DNA from: Phaseolus vulgaris | Lineage: Eukaryota; Streptophyta; Magnoliopsida; Fabales; Fabaceae | Reading direction: 5' to 3' | DNA length: 64,000 nucleotides | Assembly: GCF_000499845.2 (NCBI RefSeq) | Contig: NC_023753.2 | Coordinates: forward strand, 19,318,477-19,382,476 | Part shown: positions 21,389 through 32,880 of the stretch, piece after piece | How positions within the stretch are numbered: the stretch's first letter is position 1 | Layout: the number at the start of each line of letters is the position of its first letter | Notes under the pieces: generated by a model | Databases searched by the model: none | What the model was told of the DNA's origin: nothing | What the model saw: the letters and a program-made list of their open reading frames with translations, nothing else | Program-made: the position numbers and the translations under genes

Positions 21389-22115
21389 TGATGGAAGAGG
21401 GCCAAGCACAACCTCATATAAAAAGACAAGAGACAAGACGTGAGCATCCAAAGCCAAACCAAGAGCGTCTAGGCCAAAGGAAGGAGTGTCTAGGCCAAAG
21501 TGAAGAGCGTCTAGCACAAGGTGGAAAGCGTCTAGTAGGAAGGGTAGATCGTTTAGGACCTATTACTAGGTCCATGACCAAGTTAGGGATGTGAGACTTG
21601 GGCCAAGCTATGGATGGGAGAAGAAGCAACTTGTATATGCTACATGAAGGCTCATTATGGATAGCTTAGTATTAGTTGTGGTGCAAATAGCATAAACTTG
21701 ATTCCATGAGACTTGACCTAGATTTTCTAAAGATTTGGTCACTTTCTAGAAGGATTCTCCACATGGCCATGTGCTCCATGTGATGTAAATTTGCATTTCA
21801 TTTTGATTAGCATTAGGGTTGCATTATGGTCCTCCTTAGGCTATAAAAGAAGGAGCCTACACCTTGTATTTTCAAGATTAAATTGAGTAATGTCATGCTG
21901 CCCATTTAGTGCCAAACTTTGCTCCTTGCCTAGCCTCTAGGTTTTAATCTTCCTTTCACCACCTACAAAGGGGCTGGCCGAACCTCCCCATTTCCACACT
22001 CTTCATGCACCTTCAAGGTCACCACACCTCTTAGGAGGACCTTGTTCATCTCTTCCATTAAGCTTCCGCACCATCTTCAACCAACATCCAAGAAGAGCTC
22101 ATAGGAAATCCATCA
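21389..22115 (+). repeat. Element F 3' LTR
   Basis: The 727-bp LTR begins TGATGGAAGAGGG and ends ATCCATCA. It has RLG-coding gcgtctagg repeats at about 21465-21550 and a TATAAAAGA box at 21842-21850. It is closely similar to 15326-16019. Confidence 0.85.
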
Positions 22116-23085
22116 CACGTGGGAGGAAGATCCTTGGCATCCAAGGTAGTACGTGCAGGCTTTTACTGGCTGACGGTAAGGGAAGACTGCGTTCGATACG
22201 CCCAGCGTTGCAAGCAGTGTCAGATGCACGCTGATTGGCACAAGGCGCCGCCAGAGGAGCTGAGATCCATACACAGCCCATGGCCTTTCCATACTTGGGG
22301 AATTGATATCCTAGGTCCGTTCCCACTGGCGATAAGGCATATGAAGTACTTAATCGTTGCCATCGAGTACTTCACTAAGTGGATAGAGGCAGAACCAGTG
22401 GCACATATCACTGCGCACAAGGTACATCACTTTGTTTGGAAGAACATTGTGTGTCGTTTTGGGGTGCCGAGGCGTCTCATTTCAGATAATGGTACCTAGT
22501 TCGCGAGCCAACAATTGGGGAAGCTGTGTACAGAAGTAGGAATCAAGCAGGTGTTTGCATCAGTTGAACACCCCCAGACGAATGGACAGGTCAAGTTAGC
22601 AAATAGAGTTTTGTTGAGGGGTTTGCAACGCAGATTAGAGAAGGCTAAAGGGGCGTGGACAGAAGAAGTACCAAGGATCGTATGGGCTTACCGCACCACG
22701 CCTCAATCTTCCACCATGGAGACGCCTTTCAGCCTAGTGTATGGGTCGGACGCCATGATCCCAGTGGAGATCCACGAGAGCTCGCCTCGTTTCCTAGGTT
22801 TCGTGGCAGAAGAGTCCAACGAAGAAAGGAATATGAACCTGGATCTGATAGACGAAGCTAGAGAAGAGGCGAGAATTAAGACTGAGGCTGTGAAAAGAAG
22901 AGTGGAGCGTCAGTACAGCTCTAAGGTGAAACTGCGACAATTCCAGGTTGGTGATCTGGTCATGAGGAAGGTGCACCCTTACGAGTTGTAAAACAAGTTG
23001 TCTCCCAAGTGGTCTGGACCGTTCAGAGTAATCAAAGCCAAAGGGAATGGTTCATATAAGTTAGAGACTCTAGAAGGAGGCCCCA
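22116..23085 (+). pseudogene. Tat2 integrase, main part
   Basis: The frame aligns closely to the Tat1 integrase: the zinc-binding CKQCQMH, GIDILGPF with the first catalytic Asp intact (22315-22317), ISDNGT with the second, then TNGQVKLAN, where the third catalytic residue Glu is Lys (22593-22595). A TAG at 22497-22499 and a TAA at 22989-22991 interrupt it. The coding sequence stops at 23085 where B is inserted and resumes at 32834. Confidence 0.88.
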
Positions 23086-23807
23086 TGATGGCATATTCAT
23101 GAAGTTCTTCTTGGAATCATGTGAAAAATGGTGCGGAAGCCATGGATGTAAATGTGCAAGATCCTCATAGGAGCTATGGTGATCTTGAAGGTGCATGATG
23201 TGTATGGAAGTAGGGAGGTTCGGCCAGCCCTATGGTAGGTGAGGAAGATGAAGATTAGAGCCTAGAAACTAGGTAGAAGCAAAGCATGGCACAATGTTGG
23301 CAGCATAACTTTACTCTCATTAATCTTCAAAAATACAAGAGATGGCTTCTCCTTTTATAGCCAAGGAGGTCGTAAATCCTAAGCTAATTACACATGAAAT
23401 GTGAGCAAAATGAAATGCAAATGAGAAGGAACATGGCACATGGACCACATGGCCGGTCATGTCTGCTAAGGTTCTAGAATATGCACAAAATCTAGGGTAA
23501 ATCACAAATAAGACAAGTTTGTGCTTTCTAACTCTACACTAATTACTTAGCCATCCCTAATGGGCCTCCATGTAACATATACAAGGTCTTCTCTCTTCCA
23601 TCCGTGGCTAGGTCCATTTGGGCGTGAATATGCTTAGCCATTGACCTTGTAATAGGGCCTAGACGGTCTAGGCCTCCTCCTAGACGCTCCATGTGTAGCC
23701 TCCCCTCATCATGTCCTAGACGCTTTCTCCTTGAGTCTAGACGCTCGTCACGGTCTAGTCTTGGGTCTTGGCTTCCATGGTGAGGTGTGCTTGGCCCTCC
23801 TCCATCA
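23086..23807 (-). repeat. Element B 3' LTR
   Basis: The 722-bp LTR reads TGATGGCATATTC...CTCCATCA on the + strand. It is followed by the reverse complement of a polypurine tract (tcccctcccccttgg, 23808-23822). The pol reading frame runs into it and stops at 23543. A TATAAAAG box is at 23352-23359 on the minus strand. Confidence 0.88.
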
Positions 23808-24883
23808 TCCCCTCCCCCTTGGAAAGGATTTGTCCTCAAATCCAGCTCGTCCTCGTCGTCATTGGAACCTACAAATGGAGAGAGATCAATCACATTAAAA
23901 GTGTCATGTACTCTATATTCAAGAGGTAGGTCCAATTTATATGCATTGTTATTGATTCGCTTGAGGACATGAAAGGGTCCATCACCTCGGGGACTTAGTT
24001 TGGACTTCCTTTGAGTTGGAAATCTATCTTTGCGAAGGTGAACCCAAACTAAGTCTCCTTCCTCAAAAATTATTTCTTTCTTCCCTTTATTGTTGTATTT
24101 TGTGTACTTCTCATTTTGTTGTTATATTTGGAGTTTAATCTTCTCATGCATTTTCTTCACAAAGTCGGCTTTGATTACTCCTTCCTTATGCACAAATTCT
24201 TGTGGATTAGGAAGAGGTAACAAATCCATGGGTGTGAGAGGATTAAAACCATATACTACTTCAAAAGGAGAAGCATTAGTAGTCTTGTGAACTACTCGAT
24301 TGTAAGCAAATTCAATGTGGGGAAGAGACTCATCCCAAGATTTGTGGTTGCCCTTCATGATAGCCCTAAGCATAGTCCCAAGAGATCTATTGACTACTTC
24401 AGTTTGGCCATCCGTTTGAGGAAGACAAGAAGTTGAAAATTGTAGTCTTGTTCCAAGTTTGCCCCAAAGAGTTTTCCAAAAGTGGCTTATAAACTTGGGA
24501 TCTCTATCGAATACTATACTTCTAGGGAGACCATGAAGTCTCACCACTTCTCTAAATAAGAGTCTAGAAATTTTTTGAGCATCATCTACCTTGTGGCAAG
24601 GAATAAAATGGGACATTTTGCTAAAACGGTCCACTACCACAAAGATAGAGTCATGGCCTCTTGCAGTCCTAGGAAGTCCTAAAATGAAATCCATGCTAAT
24701 GTCTTCCCAAGGAGCATTTGCAATCGGCAAAGGGGTGTAGAGTCCATGAGGCATTGTTCTAGACTTTGCCTTTAAACATGAGATGCATCTAGAACAATGT
24801 CTTTGGACGTCTTTCCTCATGTGTGGCCAACAAAATTTTTCTTTTAAAAGGTCTAGAGTCTTATCAACTCCAAAACGGCCCAT
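23543..24883 (-). pseudogene. Element B integrase and C-terminal extension
   Basis: The zinc-binding end (MRKDVQRHCSRCISC), the DFILGLP Asp, the VFDRDPKF Asp and the TDGQTEVVNR Glu are all present, so the D-D-E core looks complete. A frameshift in a G run near 24885 separates it from RNase H, and a TAA at 24122-24124 cuts the C-terminal region, which then stays open through [15 protein letters not shown] and a tail of RLG/RLD repeats to the stop at 23543. The tail after about 23807 is encoded by the 3' LTR. No clear chromodomain is seen; the lineage within Ty3/gypsy is left open. Confidence 0.85.
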
Positions 24884-26655
24884 GAGACCCCCTCATGTGA
24901 TTCTTTGACAAGGAGTTTCCTATGTGTGCCTTGGGGAATGCAAAGTTTTCCTTCTTTAAAAAGATATCCCTCGGACACATAGTAACCTCCTTGCTCTCTA
25001 TGTTGACATTGGGCATAGATGGATGAGATTTCTTGATCTTCTTGATAAATCTCTCTTATGTGATCAAATCCAAGAATTTGGGCACCCAATTTTGAAAAGA
25101 GTGTATCCCGCCTTGAAAGAGCATCGGCCACTATATTGGTGCTTCCTTTCTTGTATTTGATTACATAAGGAAATTGTTCAAGAAATTCCATCCATTTAGC
25201 ATGTCTCTTGTTGAGCTTGTGTTGCCCCTTTAAATATTTTAAAGGCTCGTGATCACTATGGATTACAAATTCTTTGGACACAAGGTAGTGTTCCCAAGTT
25301 TTTAGGGCTCGCACAAGAGCATAGAGCTCTTTGTCATATGTGGGGTAGTTGAGGGTGGCACCATGGAGTTTTTCACTAAAATATGCAATGGGGTGCCCAC
25401 CTTGCAACAAAACCGCACCTATGCCTACCCTCGATGCATCACATTCTATCTCAAAAGTTTTGGAAAAATTTAGAAGAGATAGAATTGGTGCATTGGTGAG
25501 TTGAGCTTTTAGCCTTTGGAAGGCTTGCTCATGCTTTTCATTCCAACAAAATGCAACATCTTTTTTAACAAGTTCATTCAAAGGAGAAGCTAGACTAGAA
25601 AAATTAGGCACAAACCTTCTATAGAAGCTAGCTAACCCATGAAAACTTCTTACATCACTTACATTTTGTGGAGTGGGCCACTCTCGGATGGCTTTGATTT
25701 TCTCGGGGTCTACATGCACCCCCCTTTTGTTGACAATGAAACCTAAGAAAACTACATTATCTACACAAAAGGTACACTTATCCCTATTGGCAAAAAGACT
25801 ATTTTTCCTAAGCACTAGAAGAACTTCCCTAAGGTGACTTAGATGGTCTTCTAGGGTTTTACTATACACTAGGATATCATCAAAATAAACTACTACATAT
25901 TTACCTATGCAATCTCTCAAGGTCTGATTCATAAGCCTCATGAATGTACTTGGGGCATTAGTGAGCCCAAATGGCATTACCAACCACTCATATAATCCAA
26001 ATTTGGTCTTAAAAGCGGTTTTCCACTCATCACCTTCTTTGATTCGAATTTGGTGATATCCACTTTTAAGGTCAATTTTGGAGAATATGGTTGACCCATG
26101 TAATTCATCAAGCATATCATCAAGCCTTGGGATTGGATGCCTATACTTGATGGTGATGTTGTTGATTGCTCGACAATCACAACACATGCGCCATTTTCCA
26201 TCCTTTTTGGGCACCAATAAGACAGGTACAGCACAAGGGCTTAGGCTCTTTTGAACTCAACCCTTCTCCAACAAGTCTTGAACTTGTGATTCTATCTCCT
26301 TGGTTTCCTCGGGGTTTGTTCTATAAGCAGGCCTATTTGGTAGGCTTGCCCCCGGAATGAAGTCAATTTGATGTTCTATACCTCTAATGGTAAGGAGTCC
26401 AATGGGCCCCTCATTAGAGAATATATCTTCAAATTCACTTAAAAGTTTTTCTATTGGAGGAGGCAGATTCATGAGTTCACTACTTGTGGCAGTGCATGTA
26501 AGTGCTCCTTTACAAAAGACAAGGCTTGGTTGTTCAACAAGAAGCAAATTTTCAAAAACGTTTTCAAAAGATTTTTCTTGTTGAGCAACCTTGTGGGAAG
26601 GAACACTCTTCTCCCACGCCTTCCTATCCCTAAGGATTTTCTTTTTTTCTAGCAC
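24853..26655 (-). pseudogene. Element B linker, reverse transcriptase and RNase H
   Basis: 26257-26655 encodes the linker with AWEKSVPSHKV and the run-up to RT. A TGA at 26257-26259 interrupts it. From 26217 the RT domain follows without a break: [41 protein letters not shown] and the active site YFDD in [13 protein letters not shown]. RNase H shows IECDAS, the Glu of YDKELYALV, and HSDHEPL. It is a typical single-RNase H gypsy pol. The length of domains is normal for the family, so only point damage separates this from a working enzyme set. Confidence 0.9.
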
Positions 26656-28286
26656 TCTTTTTTTTTGTTTTCCTCATCCCTCTTATGTTTCATTTGTATT
26701 TGGTCTTTCAGCACTTGAGAATGTGGTAAAGGACTAAGTACAAATTTCTTATGTTTGTGGGTGAAGGAAATCTCGTTAGTGAGACCATCATGCAAGGTTT
26801 TATTGTCAAATTGCCATGGTCTCCCTAATAAGATGTGGCAAGCTTCCATAGGCACTACATCACATAAAACTTTGTCTTTGTAGTTCCCTATGGAAAACTT
26901 GATTTCCACTTGCTTGTCTACATTTAGTTCCCCATTTTCATTAAGCCATTGAAGTTTGTAAGGTTTTGGGTGAGGAACTATTTGTAGATTAAGCTTTTCC
27001 ACCATTCTAGCACTACAACAATTACAACTAGATCCACTATCCACAATGAGGGAACATATGTTTTCTAAAACATTGCATCTTGTAAGAAATATGTTCTCTC
27101 TTTGTGTTTCCATGGATGTGCTAGGGTGATTGTTGAGGGTTCTCCTAATCATAAGCAATTCTCCCTCTAGTGGAGCTACCCTCTCATCCTCTCCCCCTTC
27201 CTCTCTCTCACTAGGCTCATCCTCGCCACTAGTGTATTCATCTACACCCTTAAGAAACAAAGTCCTTTGGTTTGGGCATTGTGCTTGCACATGCCCTCTA
27301 CCATAGCACTTGAAACACTTAACATCTCTAGCTCGGATGGGTGGGGTTGAGGTTTCTTTGGTTAAGGGTTTGGTAGGTTCTTTTGGTTTTTCTTTTGATG
27401 TACTACCCTCCCTTCTAAACTCTTTCTTGGGATAAAAGCTAGAGTAGGAACTCACCCTTTGACTTGAAGTTTTGCGCAAGATTTGTTGTTCAACTTTAAT
27501 GCAAAGTTGAACCAAGTCATTCAAGTCTTGGTAAGGTAGGAGTTCTACTCTATCTCTTATCTCAAGTGATAGGCCACTAAGGAACCTAGCAATGGTGGTG
27601 TCCTCTTATTCCCTAATGGATGCTCTCATCATGTAGAACTCCATTTTTTGCCTATACTCTTCCACACTCATGTTCTTTTGTTGGAGTCTTTGGAGCTTGT
27701 CCATCAACTCCCTTTGGTAGTAGGAAGGTATGTGGCGACGTCTTAGGGCTCCTCTAAGGTCATTCCAATATGCAATGGGAGGTTCCCTATGAAGACGTCT
27801 TTCTCTTTCGAGAGAGGTCCACCAATACATGGCGTTCCCTTGGAAACTAAGGGCGACTAGGGGTACCTTTCGTTCCTCACTCACCCTATGGCAAGCAAAG
27901 AGTTGTTCTACTTTCATCTCCCAATCTAGATAGATTTCTACGTTTTCCTTACCATGGAAGTGAGGTAGATCTACTCTAACCTCCCTTGGCCCCTCTTGGT
28001 CCCTTTGCCTATTTCTTCTAGGGGGTGGTTGGTAATAGTCATTGATTCTAAGGCTCCCCTACCCAAGAGACTCATTACTCCTAGATGCATGAGTATGAGA
28101 TTTCTTTGATTTTTGTAATTTTTGTGATTTCTATTCTTGGGATTTAGCCACCTCATTAATTTTAGTCTCATTCTCCAATTGTCAAAAATAAATCATTTGC
28201 ACAGCTTGTGAAACTTCTTTCAAAAGAATTTTTATAGATTTTACTTCACTTTTGATAGACTTTGGAGAGTGAGGAGAAGAAGACAT
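26649..28286 (-). pseudogene. Element B Gag and protease
   Basis: The ATG at 28286 (MSSSPHSPKS) matches the gag starts of A and E. The gag core has LDWEMKVEQLFACH near 27910, YWWTSLERERR and YYQRELMDKLQRLQQ. A zinc knuckle CFKCYGRGHVQAQC lies at about 27276-27317. The aspartic protease centre is IVDSGSSCNCC (about 27020-27050), followed by DVVPMEACHILLGRPWQ. Stops occur early in gag and at 27606-27608, and a frameshift separates it from the linker near 26650. It is the source order against which A and E are re-ordered. Confidence 0.85.
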
Positions 28287-31194
28287 GGCTAAAGTTTTGT
28301 GTATACAAGTATTTTACTTTGAGAAAATTTAGGAAAGTCAAAGAAGGTAGTTTTCCAGGTAAGGGAGGTGAGTCACAGAGGACTACTTAAGTACCAAGCC
28401 TTTGCCTTAGCCAAAAACTATCCCTCAATGTCTTCACACAAAGCTTTCTCTTAGTAAACTACTTAGAACACAATGAAGTTGAGAAATCAGATTTTAATGC
28501 AAGAAAACAATGCAAGCTAACTAATGAACCAAGCAAAAATGAATTAACAAAGCTTAAACAAAGCAATCACACATGCAAAGCGTAGCTAATTAGGCAAGTA
28601 AACGTAATTAAAAAACAATTAACAATTGCTAATTAGAAAATTCTATACTAGTCGGCCCTAGGAGAGGCTTCTTGGACACTTGGAGCCCCTGAAGACACAC
28701 TCACCGTCTAATCACGTAATTAAAGAAGTAATTAACACAAGTTAAGTTGCAAAGAAAAAGTAAGAAAACTCCCTTTGTTGATCCTTTTTTGCTATTGGCA
28801 CTTCCTTGGTTGTCTTTTCTTGTTTGGCCCTCAAAGTGTTTGTGGTGTTTTGAGAAGTGTTTGATTCTGCCTTTGCCTTTGATTCCCCTTAGAATTAAGG
28901 ACTTAATTCTCCAATTCCAGCACCTATCAAGAAGACTAGACCTTACTCAAGTCAAATTTCCACTCAAATAAGCACCAATTGAGAATGATTTCCAGCACCA
29001 AATTTAGAGGTCAAAGAATGAAAGTAAGAAATAATTAAATTGGAAAAACAGTACCACACAAATGGAGTTATATATCAAATAAAGGAGGCTTTTATTAATG
29101 GAGGAAGAGGACATCCACCCTCACATTTGAAGTTCTTCCTTCTAGTCTTCTCAAAATTAAAAGAAGAAATAAAATAAAGATGAGGCCCAAGCCCAAAGCC
29201 CAAGCCCAAGCCCAAGAAGGCCAAAGCCCAAAGAGCCCAAGTCCATCCCATGAGGGGCAAGGCCAAGCTTTGAAATACTCTTGTATAGTTTTAGGAGGTT
29301 TGGTTATTAAATAAAGGTGTGTGAAAATGTAAAATAAAGTCACATTGTCCATGTGACTTAGGAGAGTGGTGTAGGTGTAGTTTTTGGGAGGTGTCATAGT
29401 AGAAAAAGGTCACACCTCCCATGTGACTTGTTTTTGGTGGGAATTTCAAATGAGTTTATTTGAAATTTCCCACCTATTTTTCAGCACCTTAGGCTATAAA
29501 TAGAGGTGCTTCCTTTGTAAAATTCAGATTTGAATTTATCTAAAGAAACTATACTCAAAATTGGAGTGAGCATTTGGAGAGTTTTGAGCTTCTACTCTAG
29601 TCTTATCTTGATGGACCATGGTTTCCTCAAGTGGCGGCTTGCACACTCATCTAGGAGCATCCATACTTCTAGTGGCGTGATCATCCAACCATTCTTCCAT
29701 CTTCATGAGCATTCTCTTCTCCTTCCTTTCTTCTTCTTCAATTGTTCATGTTGCCTTGTGTTTTGAGTTGTTTTTAGTTTCGGTTCTTCCAATTTCCAGC
29801 ACCTATATTCTGTTTTGTTTCTTAATTCTGTTCGGTACAATTGATTGTGGTTTAATTCTGTTCGGTCTTCTCTTTTTAAAATTCCTTTGTTGATTCAATT
29901 TGACAATATTTGGTTCATCCAAATGAGTTTGGGATTTGGTACTTGTTATTGGTGAGTTCTTGACTTAGAACCATGATCCAACTTCAAAGAAAGTGCCTCT
30001 ATATTTTCCAGCTCAAGGTGATTCCTAAAAGTGTCAAGAATCTTGTTCTATGTGGCTATTGGAATCACATCACAAATGGAGTTATATTGTGACAACTAGA
30101 AAGAGTTCCAAGAATATTAGACAGGCAAATAAAGGTACTCAAATAAAGGTAGGCACACAAAATGAATCCTAAGAATAGCACTAGAATTAGATTGCAAAAT
30201 TAAAAAAACAGCACCACTGGAAAATTGTTGTGGGCTAGAGAACGTGTTTTTCCCCAATTTATGCTGAGCTGCCCTTTTAGAATTTGCCTTTGAAAATTGA
30301 TATGCAAAAGATTCAAGATCTTAACTAAAATCACTCCAAACGCATGAACCATTTTTTTTTAATAAATTTTTCAAATTCAGTGTTCAGTTACGCCAACTGT
30401 AGCGCCCAGATTTGCACACTGTTTTTAAAATATTTATCATTTTTTTTTCTATTGACTCTTTTGAGCTGATTCTTTTTTTGTCTTTTCTGTAACACCTCAA
30501 TCTTGCATAATCCAGAGAATAACAAATTTCTTATGAGGGAAAATAATTTTCTGAAACAAAACAACCAGCACAGAGAATGTAAAACAGGGGATTCTGGAAA
30601 AACTGAAAAAAAAAACAGCAAGAGACCAAAAGATAAACACAATGAAATTAATGTAAAGGAATTTGTGTAGATCTAAACACAAATATGAACTCAAACTAAA
30701 AATAAAAGGCACCAAAAGATCAATATCACAGCAGTTTCAAATCAAGCAAAATTACCCAAAATCAAGAAACAATCAAGCCAAACAAAGGACTACTATGAGT
30801 TGATGACATTGTGGATGAACATGACTTGACAAAACATATATGGATTCAGAAATTAAAAGACTCAAAGAGCATAAAATGAACCAAATAAAAGTGCAAAAAG
30901 ACTCAAATACCTAAAAGAAAAACAGCAACTCAAAGGTGTATGGAATCCTATCACAAATTGCACAAGGATTGTTCAAGATCAATTGAACAAAGTGCACCCG
31001 TTGGATCTTCCAAATAGCACACCAAAACAAAGTAAAAATTAAAAAACAACAAGACAATTATGGAAACAACATGAACAACATGAAATAAAGAAGAACTCAA
31101 AATGAAAAGACCAAGAACTACTCATCTTTGAAGAACCTATGCTCATGATACCAAATGAAAAGACCAAGAACTACTCATCTTTGAAGAACCTATT
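28287..31194 (-). other. Leader of element B, interrupted by D1
   Basis: Apart from D1, this is untranslated leader homologous to 1-1343 and 52383-54238. No gene is supported. At its end next to the LTR, agaccaagaactactcatct occurs twice (31110 and 31164), where E has the primer-binding site and LTR edge. Confidence 0.65.
29074..30072 (+). mobile_element. D1: LTR of family D in the leader of B
   Basis: The insert is flanked by a 15-bp direct repeat, caaatggagttatat, at 29059-29073 and 30073-30087, while E has this site once (near 53150). It matches D3 from the ninth base of that LTR and ends ATCACATCA like D2. It has a TATAAATAG box at 29495-29503 and GCCCAA repeats at about 29190-29240. The long TSD and a shaved 5' end are not normal for integrase-mediated insertion. 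Confidence 0.75.
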
Positions 31195-32828
31195 GAAGCC
31201 ATGGATGTAAATGTGCAAGATCCTCCTAGGAGCTATGGTGATCTTAAAGGTGCATGATGTGTATGGAAGTAGGGAGGTTTGGCCAGCCCTATGGTAGGTG
31301 AGGAAGATGAAGATTAGAGCCTAGAAACTAGGTAGAAGCAAAGCATGGCACAATGTTTGCAGCATAACTTTACTCTCATTAATCTTCAAAAATACAAGAG
31401 ATGGCTTCTTCATGGAGATCAAGCTCAAGAGGACATGGAGGCCAATCAACAAGATCAAGAAGAGGTGGAGGCACAAATGGAGGACGCCCATGGAGGTCAA
31501 AGTCCACCTCAAAGGATTACAAGAAGCATGTTCAAAGCTTTGGGAGCTAGAGGACATTTATTTTCTCTTTTTGTAATTTCTTTAGTTGAAGGTGCTTAGA
31601 GGGAAACATTAGAAACCTCTTTTGTTTTAGCATCTTTTAGGCTTTAGTTAGGAGCTTTAGGAGGGGGGGTGTATTAGTAGATAGGTGTAGGTGTAGTTTT
31701 TGGGAGTGTCATAGTAGAAAAAGGTCACACCTCCCATGTGACTTGTTTTTGGTGGGAATTTCAAATGAGTTTATTTGAAATTTCCCACCTATTTTTCAGC
31801 ACCTTAGGCTATAAATAGAGGTGCTTCCTTTGTAAAATTCAGATTGGAATTAATCTAAGAAAACTCTACTCAAATTTTGAGTGAACTTTGGAGAGCTTTT
31901 GGAGCCTTCTTCTCTAGTCTTATCTTGATGGATCAATGGAGTCCTCAAGTGGCGGCATCACTCTTATCTAGGAGCATTCCACACTTCTAGTGGCGAGATC
32001 ATCCAACATTCTTCCATCTTCATGAGCACTCTCTTCTCCTTCCTTTCTTCTCTTTCAATTGTTCATGTTGTCTTGTGTTCTTGAGTTTTTTTGGTTCGGT
32101 TTTTCTGTTTTTCCAGCACCTATGTTCTGTTCTTGCCTTTTAATTTCAATTCTGTTCGGTTCCTTTTAGTTTCTCCTCTTTTTTGGTTCAATTTGACTAA
32201 AATTGGTTCATCCAAATGAGTTTGGGATTTGGTACTAGTTTTTGGTGAGTTCTTGTCTTAGAACAAATGATCCAACTCTAAGAAAAGTGTCTCTATAATG
32301 TCCAACTCAAGGTGATTCCTAAGAAGGTCAAGAACCTTTCTCTATATGGCTAGTGGAATCACATCACTTCTCCTTTTATAGCCAAGGAGGTCGTAAATCC
32401 TAAGCTAATTACACATGAAATGTGAGCAAAATGAAATGCAAATGAGAAGGCACATGGCACATGGACCACATGGCTAGTCATGTGTGCTAAGGTTCTAGAA
32501 TATGCACAAAATCTAGGGTAAATCACAAATAAGACAAGTTTGTGCTTTCTAACACTACACTAATTACTTAGCCACCCCTGATGCGCCTCCATGTAACATA
32601 TACATGGTCTTCTCTCTTCCATCCGTGGCTAGGTCCACTTGGGCGTGAATATGCTTAGCCATTGACCTTGTAATAGGGCCTAGACGGTCTAGGCCTCCTC
32701 CTAGACGCTCCATGTGTAGCCTTCCCTCATCATGTCCTAGACGCTCTCTCCTTGAGTCTAGACGCTCATCACGGTCTAGTCTTGGGTCTTGGCTTCCATG
32801 GTGAGGTGTGCTTGGCCCTCCTCCATCA
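31195..32828 (-). repeat. Element B 5' LTR, split by D2
   Basis: The LTR pieces are 31195-31409 and 32372-32828. They are nearly identical to 23140-23807 of the 3' LTR. The edge next to the leader is missing. The right edge ends CTCCATCA before CCCCA. The TATAAAAG box (32373-32380, minus strand) lies just six bases from the D2 junction, so the core promoter is cut between TATA box and expected start site. Confidence 0.85.
31410..32366 (+). mobile_element. D2: 5'-truncated family D element with 3' LTR
   Basis: It is flanked by CTTCT at 31405-31409 and 32367-32371. It starts inside coding sequence, the C-terminal end of a gypsy-type polyprotein (SPPQRITRSMFKAL..., stop at 31597-31599), followed by a tract ending GAGGGGGGG and an LTR from TGTATTAGTAG at 31670 to ATCACATCA. 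The TATA box TATAAATAG is at 31810-31818. There is no 5' LTR, although the TSD abuts the truncated end. Confidence 0.75.
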
Positions 32829-32833
32829 CCCCA

Positions 32834-32880
32834 TCCCACGTAGTTGGAATGCGGCGAATTTAATGTTTTATTTCAGTTGA
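32834..32880 (+). pseudogene. Tat2 integrase C-terminal end
   Basis: The codons for PRSWNAANLMFYFS and a TGA follow directly after the right TSD of B. They continue the frame of 23085 and match the end of the Tat1 integrase (PRTWNATHLKLYYS). Confidence 0.85.

Larger units (their letters stand above)
20029..22115 (+). mobile_element. Element F: 3' part of an A-family gypsy element
   Basis: The left edge starts within the C-terminal coding part homologous to 15065-15180 of A. The element has a solo LTR and D3 inserted in it, then a tract and a 3' LTR ending CATCA at 22115, directly before Tat2 integrase sequence. Its 5' part is missing, probably lost in the event that joined it to Tat3. The CACGT at 22116-22120 would be its right TSD, but the left copy is gone. 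Confidence 0.75.
23086..32828 (-). mobile_element. Element B: autonomous-type Ty3/gypsy element, 9.7 kb
   Basis: The insertion is bounded by CCCCA at 23081-23085 and 32829-32833. B reads on the minus strand: 5' LTR at the right end, leader, gag, protease, RT, RNase H, integrase and 3' LTR at 23086-23807. It carries D1 in its leader and D2 in its 5' LTR. The first 50-60 bases next to the primer site of the 5' LTR are replaced by a duplicated stretch (31101-31140 repeated at 31155-31194). Several stops and frameshifts make it inactive. Its LTR and leader relate it to A, E and F. Confidence 0.9.
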
